Shown here piece by piece: positions 31,132 to 40,549 of a stretch of DNA of 64,000 bases (within the stretch, counting starts at the first letter, position 1; each line of letters starts with the position of its first letter). The position numbers and the translations under genes are program-made. This DNA is from Thiomicrorhabdus sp. 6S3-12 (GTDB lineage Bacteria; Pseudomonadota; Gammaproteobacteria; Thiomicrospirales; Thiomicrospiraceae). The stretch is from assembly GCF_017571475.1 (NCBI RefSeq), contig NZ_JAGETW010000003.1, positions 124,001 through 188,000 of the forward strand, written 5' to 3'. A model generated the notes under the pieces. The model made no database searches and had not been told where the DNA came from. It worked only from the letters and a program-made list of their open reading frames with translations.

Positions 31132-31992
31132 TTATATCGCTTGCTCGACCGCCTGCTCTGCCCCATCCTCTTTCAGCGGACGGACTTCGAACAGTTCGGC
31201 TCGACGTTCGCTGGCCTTGGTGACGCGAATCACCAGCTTATCGACAACAAATTCTTCATCAACAGCCGGAACATGTCCGAACTGAACGGCCATATACCCC
31301 CCCAGAGTTTCCGACAGATCTTCATCGATATCAAGATTGAAGAAACCGTTAAACTCGTCCAGTGGCGTAATCGCATTCACCGAATAGATTTCACCGGCAC
31401 GCTTCTGGATATTATCGTTCTCTTCCTCATCGTGCTCGTCTTCAATGTCACCGACAATCTGCTCGATAACATCTTCAATCGTCACCAGACCGGCCAGTTC
31501 GCCATATTCGTCAACCACCAGAGCCATATGGTTACGGCTCTCTTTAAAGTCCCGCAGAAGCACATTCAAACGCTTGCTTTCCGGAACAAAGACCGGCTCG
31601 CGATAGATCGCCTGCAAATCTTCCTTACTTTGCAACTGCCCTTTAACCACGGCACGAAAAACGTCCTTGGCCAAGAGAATTCCGACAATCTTTGTGTCTT
31701 CGATAACCGGATAACGCGAATGCGAACTCTCCAGCATCTCCTCCAGAATCTCGTCCAGAGGCTCGGTTGCATCGATCAATTCAATCTGCGGGCGCGGAAC
31801 CATAATGTCGCGCACACGCGCTTCCGAGACCTGCAGCACTCCTTGGATCATCAACAGAGCGTCGGCATCAATAATCCCTTCATTGTGAGCTTCTCTAAGA
31901 GACTCAACCAAATCTTCTCGACTCTCCGGTTCGTCCGAAAATACCTTCCCAAGACGCTCTAACCACGAAGAGCCGCTACTACTGTCACTCAT
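31132..31992 (-). CDS. corC: CorC/YbeX-type CBS-domain protein
   Basis: A cytoplasmic 286-residue protein with two CBS domains (about residues 65-195: VRDIMVPRPQIELID and MALVVDEYGELAGLVTIEDV) and a C-terminal CorC_HlyC transporter-associated domain (about 205-275). Once linked to cobalt and magnesium efflux through CorA, the protein is now also connected with ribosome maturation because of its conserved place between ybeY and lnt. It lacks the membrane domain of full-length CorB/CNNM relatives, as is normal for YbeX. The ATG has a distant AAAGGTG site. Confidence 0.93.
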   Translation of the reverse strand: MSDSSSGSSWLERLGKVFSDEPESREDLVESLREAHNEGIIDADALLMIQGVLQVSEARVRDIMVPRPQIELIDATEPLDEILEEMLESSHSRYPVIEDTKIVGILLAKDVFRAVVKGQLQSKEDLQAIYREPVFVPESKRLNVLLRDFKESRNHMALVVDEYGELAGLVTIEDVIEQIVGDIEDEHDEEENDNIQKRAGEIYSVNAITPLDEFNGFFNLDIDEDLSETLGGYMAVQFGHVPAVDEEFVVDKLVIRVTKASERRAELFEVRPLKEDGAEQAVEQAI

Positions 31993-32037
31993 TTACTAAT
32001 TTTCACCTTTAGTGATTTTAATTCTTTAACTGCCCGA

Positions 32038-32517
32038 TCAGGAGTTATCCTGCTCGTAAGGATCTGCATAACCAAGGCGCTGCATGATCTCTTTTTCCAG
32101 AGACTCCATCTCTTCGGCGTCTCGTTCTTCTATATGGTCATACCCCTGCAAATGCAAGGTGCCGTGAACAATCATATGCGCCCAGTGTGCTTCAAGCGGT
32201 TTACCCTGTTCCCGTGCTTCTTTCTCGACGACCTCGGCACAGATCACCAGATCACCTAAATAAGGCAGCTCTTCGCCCAATTCCAAAAGCCCTGGAGGCT
32301 GCTCAAAAGGGAAAGACAAAACATTGGTCGACTTATCCTTGCCGCGGTAATCGCGATTTAAATCCTGACTTTCCTGAGGATCGACAATACGGACAACCAT
32401 TTCAACTTCCTGATAGGCGAGATCGTCCTGCAAGGAGATACCCACCCACTTTTTACACTGTTCCAGAGTCGGTATACTCTGCGGCTCTATAGCCCACTGA
32501 AGATCAATATCCAACAT
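32038..32517 (-). CDS. ybeY: Endoribonuclease YbeY
   Basis: Metal-dependent endoribonuclease involved in 16S rRNA 3-prime maturation and ribosome quality control. The zinc-binding motif [11 protein letters not shown] (H-x3-H-x5-H) is at about residues 115-125, preceded by [15 protein letters not shown]. The upstream TTG at 32544 is unlikely; the ATG at 32517 gives 159 residues beginning [11 protein letters not shown], aligning with E. coli YbeY. It lies between phoL and corC as expected. Confidence 0.95.
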   Translation of the reverse strand: MLDIDLQWAIEPQSIPTLEQCKKWVGISLQDDLAYQEVEMVVRIVDPQESQDLNRDYRGKDKSTNVLSFPFEQPPGLLELGEELPYLGDLVICAEVVEKEAREQGKPLEAHWAHMIVHGTLHLQGYDHIEERDAEEMESLEKEIMQRLGYADPYEQDNS

Positions 32518-32572
32518 CGCTGCCCCCAAACTGCTCACCACCAAAAAACTCGATTCAAACAGACAAACAGTG

Positions 32573-33577
32573 CTACTTAGCTACACCGGTTTGCTCTTTG
32601 GCCGCTTCCTTGCGGCGCGCCTCTTTACGATCGTATCGATCGTAAGCATGCACAATTTTCTGTACCAGACGATGACGTACGACATCCTGAGCCTGATAAA
32701 AGGTGAAGCCGATTCCTTCAACCCCTTCCAATACCTCTATGACATGCCGTAAACCGGATTTCTGATGACGCGGCAGATCACATTGCGTGATATCGCCGGT
32801 AATCACCGCCGTCGAACCGAAACCGATTCGCGTCAAAAACATTTTCATCTGTTCCGTCGTGGTGTTCTGCGCTTCGTCGAGGATGATAAATGATTCGTTT
32901 AGAGTTCGCCCGCGCATAAACGCCAAAGGCGCCACCTCAATCACATTCTTTTCCAGCAGGCGCTCGACCGTTTCAAATCCCATCATTTCGAACAAGGCAT
33001 CAAACAGCGGGCGCAGATACGGATCGACTTTCTGACTTAAATCACCCGGCAAAAACCCGAGTTTTTCACCGGCTTCGACCGCCGGACGAGTCAATACGAT
33101 TCGGCGCACTTTTTCATTTTCCAGCGCTTCGACCGCGCAGGCAACCGCCAGATAGGTCTTACCGGTTCCCGCAGGGCCGATTCCGAAATTAACATCATGC
33201 TGCTGAATCGATTCGATATAGTCGGCCTGATTTTTATTACGCGTCTTGATCGTTTTGCGACGGGTTTTGACCAGCACCTGTTCTGCATCCAGCGTCTGAG
33301 CCTGATCATGACCGTGCTCATGCAAAACCAGATGCACCTTCTCCGGCAACAATGTCTCGTCGGCAGTCATGGCAAAAAGCTCGCGAACGACCTCTTCCGC
33401 TTTATGCACACGATCCGCCAAACCGGTTATCGAAACCAGAAAACCGTGCAGATTGATCTCCACCCCCAAACGCAATTCAACCTGACCGAAATGCTCGTTG
33501 TGCCAGCCACAGAGATTCTGTAGCCGCTCGTTATCTTCTGGTTCTAAACGAAACTGAATGGTATGCAGTGCTGACAA
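32573..33577 (-). CDS. phoL: PhoH-like ATPase PhoL (YbeZ)
   Basis: P-loop ATPase with helicase-like features, thought to act with YbeY on RNA. Walker A is [11 protein letters not shown] near residue 133, Walker B is [10 protein letters not shown] near 232, and [14 protein letters not shown] follows. The 334-residue length is normal. The start is TTG at 33577 with AGAGG seven bases upstream. It lies 55 bases before ybeY, in the standard order, while a stem-loop separates it from miaB. Confidence 0.95.
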   Translation of the reverse strand: MSALHTIQFRLEPEDNERLQNLCGWHNEHFGQVELRLGVEINLHGFLVSITGLADRVHKAEEVVRELFAMTADETLLPEKVHLVLHEHGHDQAQTLDAEQVLVKTRRKTIKTRNKNQADYIESIQQHDVNFGIGPAGTGKTYLAVACAVEALENEKVRRIVLTRPAVEAGEKLGFLPGDLSQKVDPYLRPLFDALFEMMGFETVERLLEKNVIEVAPLAFMRGRTLNESFIILDEAQNTTTEQMKMFLTRIGFGSTAVITGDITQCDLPRHQKSGLRHVIEVLEGVEGIGFTFYQAQDVVRHRLVQKIVHAYDRYDRKEARRKEAAKEQTGVAK

Positions 33578-33620
33578 AGATTCGCCTCTTGTTTTAGCGC
33601 CAACGAAGATGCCGCTTGCG

Positions 33621-33648
33621 GAAAAGAAAGAGCGCCCGAAACGGGCGC
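33621..33648 (-). terminator. Stem-loop terminator between miaB and phoL
   Basis: GCGCCCG (33632-33638) and CGGGCGC (33642-33648) form a 7-bp GC stem with a 3-base loop. On the minus strand it is followed by the pyrimidine run CTTTCTTTT. It is 47 bases past the miaB stop. The T-run is interrupted, so read-through into phoL is likely. Confidence 0.65.
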
Positions 33649-33695
33649 CTTATTATGTTTATTTAATACAGTTTTCAATGAATTTACAAGGCAAT

Positions 33696-35123
33696 TTATA
33701 AAGCATGATATTGCGGAGCGGAAAATTTATCCGCCTCCGGCGTCGCTACTATCTCGCCTTTCAGGGAATTGGTATAAGCCTCGACGATTTTAACATCGAT
33801 AAACTGACCGATCAGATCCGGAGAACCTTCCACATTCACGACACGATTGTTCTCGGTTCGACCGGCAATTTCGGTAAAAGAATTTCGCGACAGACGTTCG
33901 ACCAAAATTCGCTGTACAGTACCGACCATTGATTCGGAAATCGCCTGAGTCTGCTTGTTTAACTGCTCCTGCAAATGATATAAGCGACGTTTTTTCTTAT
34001 CCATCGGTTCTTCATCCGGATAGGCTGCTGCAGGCGTTCCCGGACGTGCCGAGTAGATAAAACTGAAGGAGCGGTCGTAATTCATTTCCTCGACCAGTTT
34101 TAACGTCTCTTTAAAGTCATCACAAGTCTCTCCAGGGAAACCGACAATAAAATCACCCGACAGGCTCAAATTGGGACGAAGCGCACGGATTTTACGAATA
34201 GTCGACTTATATTCGATCGCCATATGGTTACGTTTCATCATCGCCAAAACCCGATCCGAACCGGACTGAATCGGCAAGTGCAAATGCGAAACCAACTCCG
34301 GCACCTCGGCATAACAATCAATAAGCGATTGCGACATTTCATTCGGATGCGAGGTGGTATAGCGGATACGGTCAATGCCTTCAACTGCGCGCACGGCATG
34401 AATCAACACGGCCAAATCGGCAATCTCGCCATCCGGCATTTCACCACGATAAGCATTAACGTTTTGCCCCAGAAGATTGATTTCACGCACCCCTTGCTCG
34501 GCCAGCGAACGAATTTCATGCATAACATCTTCAAACGGACGACTGACCTCTTCTCCGCGCGTATAAGGCACAACACAGAAGGTACAGTATTTGGAACACC
34601 CTTCCATCACCGACACCATAGCCGAGACCCCGTTTACTTCCGGTTCAGGCAGGTTGTCGAATTTCTCGATCTCCGGAAAGGAAATATCAATAACCGCTTT
34701 TTTCTTTTTAATAGACTCGTCATCACGCATGGCCAGCGCCTGGTCGATCATCGCCGGAAGACGATGCAATGTCTGCGGCCCGAAAATGACATCCACACTT
34801 GGTGCACGCTGGCGGATTACCTCGCCCTCTTGAGAGGCGACACAACCGCCTACTCCTATAATGCGATTCGGCTTTTTCGCCTTCCATTTCGACCAGCGCC
34901 CTAGTTCCGAAAAAACCTTTTCTTGGGCTTTTTCTCGCACCGAGCAGGTATTCATCAACACCACATCAGCGTCTTCCGGATCTTCAACCAGCTCCAAACC
35001 ATAGGTTTTTTCCAACAGACTCGCCATTTTGTCAGAATCATATTCATTCATCTGACAGCCGTAAGTAATCACATAAAGGCCGCCATCAAAAGGCCCTTTA
35101 TTGGCAGAAGAAGATTGTGACAT
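33696..35123 (-). CDS. miaB: tRNA-2-methylthio-N6-dimethylallyladenosine synthase
   Basis: Radical-SAM methylthiotransferase that adds the 2-methylthio group at A37 of tRNAs reading UNN codons. Three domains are visible: the N-terminal UPF0004 domain with [11 protein letters not shown] and further cluster cysteines, the radical-SAM core with CSKYCTFC near residue 171, and a C-terminal TRAM domain (about 370-440). I use the ATG at 35123 (475 residues) because the longer frame from 35174 adds a non-conserved leader; its ribosome site is modest. It heads the miaB-phoL-ybeY-corC-lnt series. Confidence 0.96.
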   Translation of the reverse strand: MSQSSSANKGPFDGGLYVITYGCQMNEYDSDKMASLLEKTYGLELVEDPEDADVVLMNTCSVREKAQEKVFSELGRWSKWKAKKPNRIIGVGGCVASQEGEVIRQRAPSVDVIFGPQTLHRLPAMIDQALAMRDDESIKKKKAVIDISFPEIEKFDNLPEPEVNGVSAMVSVMEGCSKYCTFCVVPYTRGEEVSRPFEDVMHEIRSLAEQGVREINLLGQNVNAYRGEMPDGEIADLAVLIHAVRAVEGIDRIRYTTSHPNEMSQSLIDCYAEVPELVSHLHLPIQSGSDRVLAMMKRNHMAIEYKSTIRKIRALRPNLSLSGDFIVGFPGETCDDFKETLKLVEEMNYDRSFSFIYSARPGTPAAAYPDEEPMDKKKRRLYHLQEQLNKQTQAISESMVGTVQRILVERLSRNSFTEIAGRTENNRVVNVEGSPDLIGQFIDVKIVEAYTNSLKGEIVATPEADKFSAPQYHAL

Positions 35124-35320
35124 GAAAAAATCTCGCGTTAAAGCACCCGCAAAACCGAAACGCATACCGGCCACAGCTAGGTCACTGAAATTACTATAAA
35201 ATTTAAGGGCGCATATTCTAACACAGAGTACGAACAGAAAGAAAAGGAATAGACTTAAGAGAATTTAAACAGAAATACAGCTTTGACCTGTAGTGTATCT
35301 TGGAAAACAAGGCCTATCAT

Positions 35321-35947
35321 TCAGATTTGCAGACAGGCCGTAGCTCCACCATCGGGAGGAAGGTTGCTATCAATACGCACAACACCCTTATCAGCAATGC
35401 CGTCGTCCAATTTGATATCCATACCATTGACAATATTCGGCGCCTCGGAAAAGTTTGCGCTATAAGAGATACAAACATAATTTTTGCCTGGCTCGAGATT
35501 GGCAAACGCGGTCGCTGAAGAAGTGATCAGGTTTGAGTAACCGGCCGTAAAACTTCCGCCATCGTCCATCAGTGGAACAGGATTCGGTGTTTTCAGAAAC
35601 CCCTGATCGAAGAGTTCCCCAAAGAAAAAATTATCGCCTGGCGAATTTGGATTCAAATGGTTTGAAACTTTATAAAGGATCTTTTTGCCGTCCAGATGAC
35701 TATTGGTCGGCGCAGCGGATCTCGCAGAGCCGGGATAAAACCCCACGCGGTCTTTGTAAGCATAAATCGAGGCTTGCAGCGCTTTCAGGGCGTCCGTATC
35801 CGCACTGATTTTCGCAGAGTGGGTCATCTCCTGACCTTTCAGAATGCCACTCAACAGCAACCCGATAATCAGCAGTACTATAGCAACTTCCACCAACGTG
35901 AAACCGGCTTGCGTATCACTATAGCTTTTGAAATCTGCGGATTTCAT
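35321..35947 (-). CDS. Type IV pilin-like prepilin
   Basis: A 208-residue prepilin. After a 15-residue leader, AG is followed by FTLVEVAIVLLIIGLLLSGI, a textbook class III signal with Glu at +5. The leader is long for this type. The rest contains YAYKDRVGFYPG and a C-terminal KNYVCISY ... CLQI pair of Cys, which could form the disulfide of a pilin D-region. It is clearly a paralogue of the next gene upstream (LKGQEM-x-x-SAKI versus LKGQEMINAAKI). GGAG is seven bases before the ATG. It is separated from that paralogue by a terminator and lies 197 bases before miaB, with no strong terminator of its own. Pseudopilin or minor pilin are the alternatives. Confidence 0.88.
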   Translation of the reverse strand: MKSADFKSYSDTQAGFTLVEVAIVLLIIGLLLSGILKGQEMTHSAKISADTDALKALQASIYAYKDRVGFYPGSARSAAPTNSHLDGKKILYKVSNHLNPNSPGDNFFFGELFDQGFLKTPNPVPLMDDGGSFTAGYSNLITSSATAFANLEPGKNYVCISYSANFSEAPNIVNGMDIKLDDGIADKGVVRIDSNLPPDGGATACLQI

Positions 35948-36260
35948 AGCCCACTCCTTACCGAGTCGAATTTAAACCTCATTTGCAAAAGGCCTAGCAA
36001 ACTGCCCATACCAACGAAAACCCAATAAAATCACAGGATTACCGACACAGAGTAACCTTTTTATAAGGAGGCTTGCACAGAAAAAGAAGCAAAGTTGATC
36101 GACAATAAAATCTGATCCGTCAAAACAAACGGCCGATTTAAGCCATTCAGGAGCCACACAACAAAAAAGAGGTAGGCAGAATTTACATTCAAGGTTTTAC
36201 AGACATTAAAAAACCCGCCTAAGCGGGTTTTTACAAAAGCTTAATATTTCTATCTAAACT
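35948..36260. other. Intergenic leader between the two pilin paralogues
   Basis: No gene. The right end holds the terminator of the upstream paralogue. A possible minus-strand -10 TATAAA near 36060 lies about 110 bases before the downstream pilin, with only a poor -35. I found no sigma-54-type GG-N10-GC site. Confidence 0.4.
36207..36233 (-). terminator. Terminator after pilin-like gene
   Basis: AAACCCGC (36211-36218) and GCGGGTTT (36223-36230) form an 8-bp stem with loop CTAA. On the minus strand a T-run follows. It is 28 bases past the stop codon. Confidence 0.88.
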
Positions 36261-36917
36261 TTAGATTTCAAGACAGATGTTAGCACCACCAGCTGGATCA
36301 GAAGCATAACGCACGATACCAGTTGTATCTACACCATCATCGAATTTAACATCCATACCTACCGCAATCGCTTCAGCATTATCAGTAGAGGTTGTATATG
36401 AAATACAAACATAGTTTTTATTCGCTTCAACGGTTGGATAAGTAGCGTAATGGTTTGTAATCGCAGCTGCTGCAGAACCATCTTCTGCGTAACCAACTGT
36501 AAACGCACCACCGTCATCTACTTCAGGAGAAATATTTGGTGATTTCAAAAATCCTTCATTATTCAAGTCAGCAAAAACATTTTCAGTACCTGATGTTGAA
36601 ACGCTAGCCGCTGTATACCCTGTTGTAGCAGTAGTCAAAATATTTCCAATTTCAATGCCATTTAGAGCAGGGTTCGTTGGAGCCGTTGCTCTTTCAGTAC
36701 CAGGATAAAAACCAGCACGATCTCTATAAGCATAGATTGACGCTTGCAATGACTTCATTGAGTCTGTATCCGTTTTAATTTTTGCCGCATTGATCATTTC
36801 CTGCCCTTTAAGTACACCACCTAAAAGCAGACCGATAATGACCAGTACGATTGCGATTTCAACCAGCGTGAAACCTTTTTGCGCATGGCGCTGAGCTTTC
36901 ATGTTTTTCACATCCAT
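36261..36917 (-). CDS. Type IV pilin-like prepilin
   Basis: A 218-residue prepilin with leader ending QKG and mature start FTLVEIAIVLVIIGLLLGGV (Glu +5). It shares with the downstream paralogue the YAYRDRAGFYPGTERA region and the C-terminal KNYVCISY, GMDVKFDDG and ICLEI segments, two Cys included. The ATG has AAGGA eight bases away. Codon use is more AT-leaning than its neighbours, similar to the porin and ribosomal protein genes, which hints at high expression. That would make it the better candidate for a major pilin subunit. It follows the two-component pair by a 226-base leader. Confidence 0.88.
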   Translation of the reverse strand: MDVKNMKAQRHAQKGFTLVEIAIVLVIIGLLLGGVLKGQEMINAAKIKTDTDSMKSLQASIYAYRDRAGFYPGTERATAPTNPALNGIEIGNILTTATTGYTAASVSTSGTENVFADLNNEGFLKSPNISPEVDDGGAFTVGYAEDGSAAAAITNHYATYPTVEANKNYVCISYTTSTDNAEAIAVGMDVKFDDGVDTTGIVRYASDPAGGANICLEI

Positions 36918-37143
36918 CTCTCTGTTCCTTTTTATTTATAAACTTTAAAAGTTTGGGTTTAAGCTTTATTAAAAGTTAAAACAATTCAATCTTTAAAGCG
37001 TTAAGACCTTAGGACTAATTAAACACACTCGTTCTCTAGAAAACAAGCCTATTCGAACGCATATTCTTTAAAAATTAATTTCAATTAAGGGCGCCCCTAC
37101 TTTTTTTAAAAAACATTGACCCAAAAGAGTATACAGAAGCTAC

Positions 37144-38223
37144 CTATTCAAAGGTCTTAGGCATCAGAAGATTAAAGCCAAAGTGCTGGCTGCTTTGCTG
37201 AAAACGAATTTCACCATCAATTTTTTTCAGTAATTCTCGGGCCAGAAAAAGCCCCAATCCCAGACCACTTTCACTGGTCGTCCAAAAGGGTTCAAACATT
37301 CTTTCCGGCTGCAAAACCACTCCGGGAATTTTGCGACTATGGATTTGAATCTCTACTTTATTCGGTTGAGGATTTGCGCTCAGATAAATCGTCAATTCAC
37401 TATCGACATTATGATCACGAAAATTACCGAGAACGTTTTTCAACACCTCGATCAGCAGGTCACGATTCAATATAACTTCCGCTTCACCGAGCACCTTACA
37501 GTTCAGTGAATACATCTGCACCACTTCTTGCACGGCCTCTTTAAGAGAAAAGGCCATTATCTCGTCATGGCTAAACGAAGGGTTTTTCATGCTTTGAATG
37601 GTTTTTTGTGCCCTATCTGCCATAACCGGCAGTGTTTTTTTCAACCTGTCGGCCAATCGAATCTTATCTTCATCCTTATCGATTTTGGTTACCTGAGAGC
37701 TGAGCAAGTCAATGAACTGGGCAATATTTTTGATTTCATGCTGAACAAACAGTTGATAACGCTCCAACCGTTTCTGCGTGGAAGATACCTGATCTTCTTT
37801 GAGAATGACGTCCCTCTCAAGAATACTGAAAAAAGTTTCCAAGACAAGATTTGCTAGAGAACCGCTACGGGCAGTCTGACGGCTAAGCTGTAAGACAATA
37901 TCCAAAGACATATCGCCGTGATGAATCTGATGAAAAAGTTGTACCGACTTCTTAGTCGGAACACCGCCCAGCTGGATAGTCTTTTCTTCACCAAACCAAT
38001 ACACCTTGGCAACAACCTGATAAACCCCTATCCGGTGAAGCACCGACCAGGCTCGGCGAAAAAAAAGTAGCGTATCGAGATCAACTTCTTGATTGAACTG
38101 ATGCAGCTCGGTTAAGGATTGACTTAATAAACGGGTACGACGGATATAGTAGAACCCTATAGCCGTCGTAACAAGAATGATCAGTGCCAGAACAAGGGCA
38201 CTGGAAAGTTCAAAAATGGACAC
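37144..38223 (-). CDS. Histidine kinase, PrsK-like, with single N-terminal membrane helix
   Basis: A 359-residue sensor kinase. One membrane helix (about 7-27) is followed by a roughly 120-residue cytoplasmic region with no recognisable PAS or GAF domain, a phospho-acceptor His in LFVQHEIKNIAQF (H162), and a HATPase domain (about 245-355) with VLKNVLGNFRDH and the G2 box ESGLGLGLFLARELL. The usual Asp-x-Gly of the G1 box is not evident (HSRKIPGVVLQP). The H-box style resembles PrsK, the kinase of PEP-CTERM/EPS systems. The gene follows its response regulator by 36 bases, so the two are a pair. The signal sensed is unknown. Confidence 0.8.
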   Translation of the reverse strand: MSIFELSSALVLALIILVTTAIGFYYIRRTRLLSQSLTELHQFNQEVDLDTLLFFRRAWSVLHRIGVYQVVAKVYWFGEEKTIQLGGVPTKKSVQLFHQIHHGDMSLDIVLQLSRQTARSGSLANLVLETFFSILERDVILKEDQVSSTQKRLERYQLFVQHEIKNIAQFIDLLSSQVTKIDKDEDKIRLADRLKKTLPVMADRAQKTIQSMKNPSFSHDEIMAFSLKEAVQEVVQMYSLNCKVLGEAEVILNRDLLIEVLKNVLGNFRDHNVDSELTIYLSANPQPNKVEIQIHSRKIPGVVLQPERMFEPFWTTSESGLGLGLFLARELLKKIDGEIRFQQSSQHFGFNLLMPKTFE

Positions 38224-38259
38224 TTAAATATTCTGAATAGCAATATTTACAGACCGGGA

Positions 38260-38877
38260 CTATTCGTATTCCGGACGTTCAATATTGTATTTTTTAATCA
38301 AATAATAGACATTTTCACGCTTCAAGCCAAGACGACGAGCGGACTCATGTACATTAAAATTGGTATCCGCAAGGATTTGACGCAGCATTTTTTCTTCCGC
38401 TTGATTACGCACCGGCTTCACTCCCTCACCCATAGGTGCGTTAATCTGCATTTTCTGAATCCCTTCATCTGCTCTAAGCTTCTGATTCTGTTCGTAAAAA
38501 AGCACCGCTCGCTTTACCGCCAAAACCAATGCGGATTCGGAGATGGGCTTTTCAAGGAAATCGAACGCCCCTTCCTTAAGCACTTCATATGAAGTCGCCT
38601 TAGCGTCCTGACCGGTCAAAACAATTACCAGAGTCATCGGATGATAAATCCCGATCCAATTCAAAACATCGACACCTTCTTTGGTGGTATGTTCATTCGG
38701 CGGCATCCCCATATCAAGAACAACAATAGGGTATTCATAATCTTCAAACGCCGCTTTCGCAGTTTGCTGGGATTCCGCTTCATCGACGTCATAACCTTCG
38801 GCCTCAAGCGCAAAAGCCACCATCCCGCGCAACGCCGGATCATCATCAACCAAAAGAACTTTTAATGGTTCACTCAC
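38260..38877 (-). CDS. Response regulator with Fis-type DNA-binding end, no AAA+ domain
   Basis: A 205-residue regulator. The receiver domain (1-120) has the acidic pocket DDD at 11-13, the phospho-acceptor D55 in VVLDMGMPP, Thr near 88 and K110 in FLEKPIS. A linker leads to a Fis/NtrC-type helix-turn-helix at about 160-200 (LADTNFNVHESARRLGLKRE). The receiver style (MGMPPNEHTTKEGVD) resembles PrsR, which normally carries a sigma-54 AAA+ domain; here that domain is absent, so it cannot act as a standard sigma-54 activator. The start is GTG at 38877. It follows the RTX-like prepilin by 73 bases with no terminator, so co-transcription is likely. Confidence 0.88.
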   Translation of the reverse strand: MSEPLKVLLVDDDPALRGMVAFALEAEGYDVDEAESQQTAKAAFEDYEYPIVVLDMGMPPNEHTTKEGVDVLNWIGIYHPMTLVIVLTGQDAKATSYEVLKEGAFDFLEKPISESALVLAVKRAVLFYEQNQKLRADEGIQKMQINAPMGEGVKPVRNQAEEKMLRQILADTNFNVHESARRLGLKRENVYYLIKKYNIERPEYE

Positions 38878-38950
38878 CCTATTTCACTCCAATTCACACA
38901 CTCTTTACTGGGTAAATAGTTTACCGCCTTATCAGACTCATGCAAGATTT

Positions 38951-40549
38951 TTAATCTTTTATTTGAATTGCACTGAAATTACGGAAAACACCGATATCAT
39001 CGGATGCGTCTTCATTAATTAAAGCTTCAAACTCAGCAACGGTCATTCCTTCAACTTCCAAAGTGTTATTACCTGACTCACCGTCAACAAGTGCATTGGC
39101 TCCGAAGGTAAGATTATCCGCTGTTGCAGTAAAGCGCATAGTGTCATTACCATCACCCATAACAATTTCACCATCCATCGTATTACCATGGAATGTCAGA
39201 GTATCGTTATCACTTTCTTTGTTATCTTTACCGCCAGAGGAAACCAAAGCGCCATCTGAAATAGCCCCGTAAATATCGATGGTATCGTTACCATCCCCGG
39301 CATCAAACAGGCCGCTGACGCCTCCTTCGATCAGAGCGATATCCGAACCGATACCCATGGTCACTACGCCGATAATCGAACCTTCAACCGTCAAGCGGTC
39401 ATCACCTTCATTCAAGTCCGCATTACCACCTTCAACAACGCTACCTTCAAGGTAAAGTCGGTCATCACCGTCTTTCAGGTTAACAACCGCAGACAGGTCG
39501 CCCGCTTCAATCGGATCACCGTTTGCATCCAGAAGAACATTACCTTCCTCATCCTGTTTGGCACCAATATAGAATGAGTTATCTTCTCCGGTTCCCACGT
39601 TCAAGTCATTGGCATTATCAACATTTCGCAGATAAATAACCTCATAACCGCCATAATCAGGCCCCTCGTTTTCCAAGGTAAAACCGCTTAAGCGGTCAAG
39701 TACCTGCTGCTTGATCTCGTAGGCGGAAATGGTAGCGATCTGATCATCATACTCGTCATCATCGAAATATTGTTTTAACAGGAACATGTCGCCATTACAG
39801 TTCTCAAAATCCTTTGCACTCCAATTCAGACCATTACAACTTGAAAGCGAAATACCCCCTGACCCGTTTTCATTAAATGCAACAATAACCGCCGGAATAT
39901 CCTCTACCTCAATTTCGTCCGCCGTAGGCGCTATACAGTCCTGAGCCGACTTTTTACAGACCGTATAGTTTTTACCTGCTGTACCATCCACCTTGTCAGT
40001 TGGTCGAGTATCCAAACCAAAAAACGGCAACGTAATACTGATTCTTGCTGTTGATGGCTTATTATCATTCGCATCAGTGGTAATCAACTGATTGGCGAAG
40101 TAGCTCGGTTCATATTTCCCATACATTTCTTCCTTCACGGAACCTTCGATAGAAACCATCTCCGTATACTGAGTCACGTCTCGCGTCACACCGTACGCAA
40201 AAACATTGCCATAATCGTCACTGGCATCAGCACGAGCACGACCGATATCATCATATGGCACCCAACCCTCAGCTCCTGCGCAAGTTCCGTCAGCGTTACG
40301 GTTTTCCCGTCCATCCGGGTTGGCGTCCGTATCCGGACACGGCATATAGAAATTGACCATGACATAATCGAGCATGGCGCGCTTAGTCAATTTCAGGTTA
40401 TTCATAGTATGATTTTGCTTGGCATTATCGAGATAAGCACCCAAAGTCGTAATCCCTGCACCAAATACCAGACCGACAATTAATAAAACAATGGCGATTT
40501 CAACTAAAGTGAAACCAGAATATTTTCGATAAGATGTGGGAATATTCAT
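38951..40549 (-). CDS. Prepilin with RTX-like Asp/Gly repeat domain
   Basis: A 532-residue prepilin of unusual build. The leader ends at G12 before FTLVEIAIVLLIVGLVFGAG. Residues 65-125 contain the PCPDTD and DG element shared with the other prepilins here. Residues 358-502 carry seven repeats with cores GDDRLYLEG, GDDRLTVEG, GSDIALIEG, GNDTIDIYG, DNDTLTFHG, GNDTMRF and GNNTLEVEG. They are spaced about 19-27 residues apart and resemble the calcium-binding beta-roll of RTX proteins in degenerate form. The protein is strongly acidic. Its ATG overlaps the stop of the gene before it by four bases with AAGGAG upstream, so it is in the same operon. A calcium-dependent pilus tip or surface adhesin is a reasonable guess. 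Confidence 0.8.
   Translation of the reverse strand: MNIPTSYRKYSGFTLVEIAIVLLIVGLVFGAGITTLGAYLDNAKQNHTMNNLKLTKRAMLDYVMVNFYMPCPDTDANPDGRENRNADGTCAGAEGWVPYDDIGRARADASDDYGNVFAYGVTRDVTQYTEMVSIEGSVKEEMYGKYEPSYFANQLITTDANDNKPSTARISITLPFFGLDTRPTDKVDGTAGKNYTVCKKSAQDCIAPTADEIEVEDIPAVIVAFNENGSGGISLSSCNGLNWSAKDFENCNGDMFLLKQYFDDDEYDDQIATISAYEIKQQVLDRLSGFTLENEGPDYGGYEVIYLRNVDNANDLNVGTGEDNSFYIGAKQDEEGNVLLDANGDPIEAGDLSAVVNLKDGDDRLYLEGSVVEGGNADLNEGDDRLTVEGSIIGVVTMGIGSDIALIEGGVSGLFDAGDGNDTIDIYGAISDGALVSSGGKDNKESDNDTLTFHGNTMDGEIVMGDGNDTMRFTATADNLTFGANALVDGESGNNTLEVEGMTVAEFEALINEDASDDIGVFRNFSAIQIKD

Noticed and set aside
35948-37143. Sigma-54 promoters in front of the two pilin-like genes
   Set aside because: I searched both leaders for GG-N10-GC; the nearest candidate (TGGTATGGGCAGTTTGC) has the wrong spacing.
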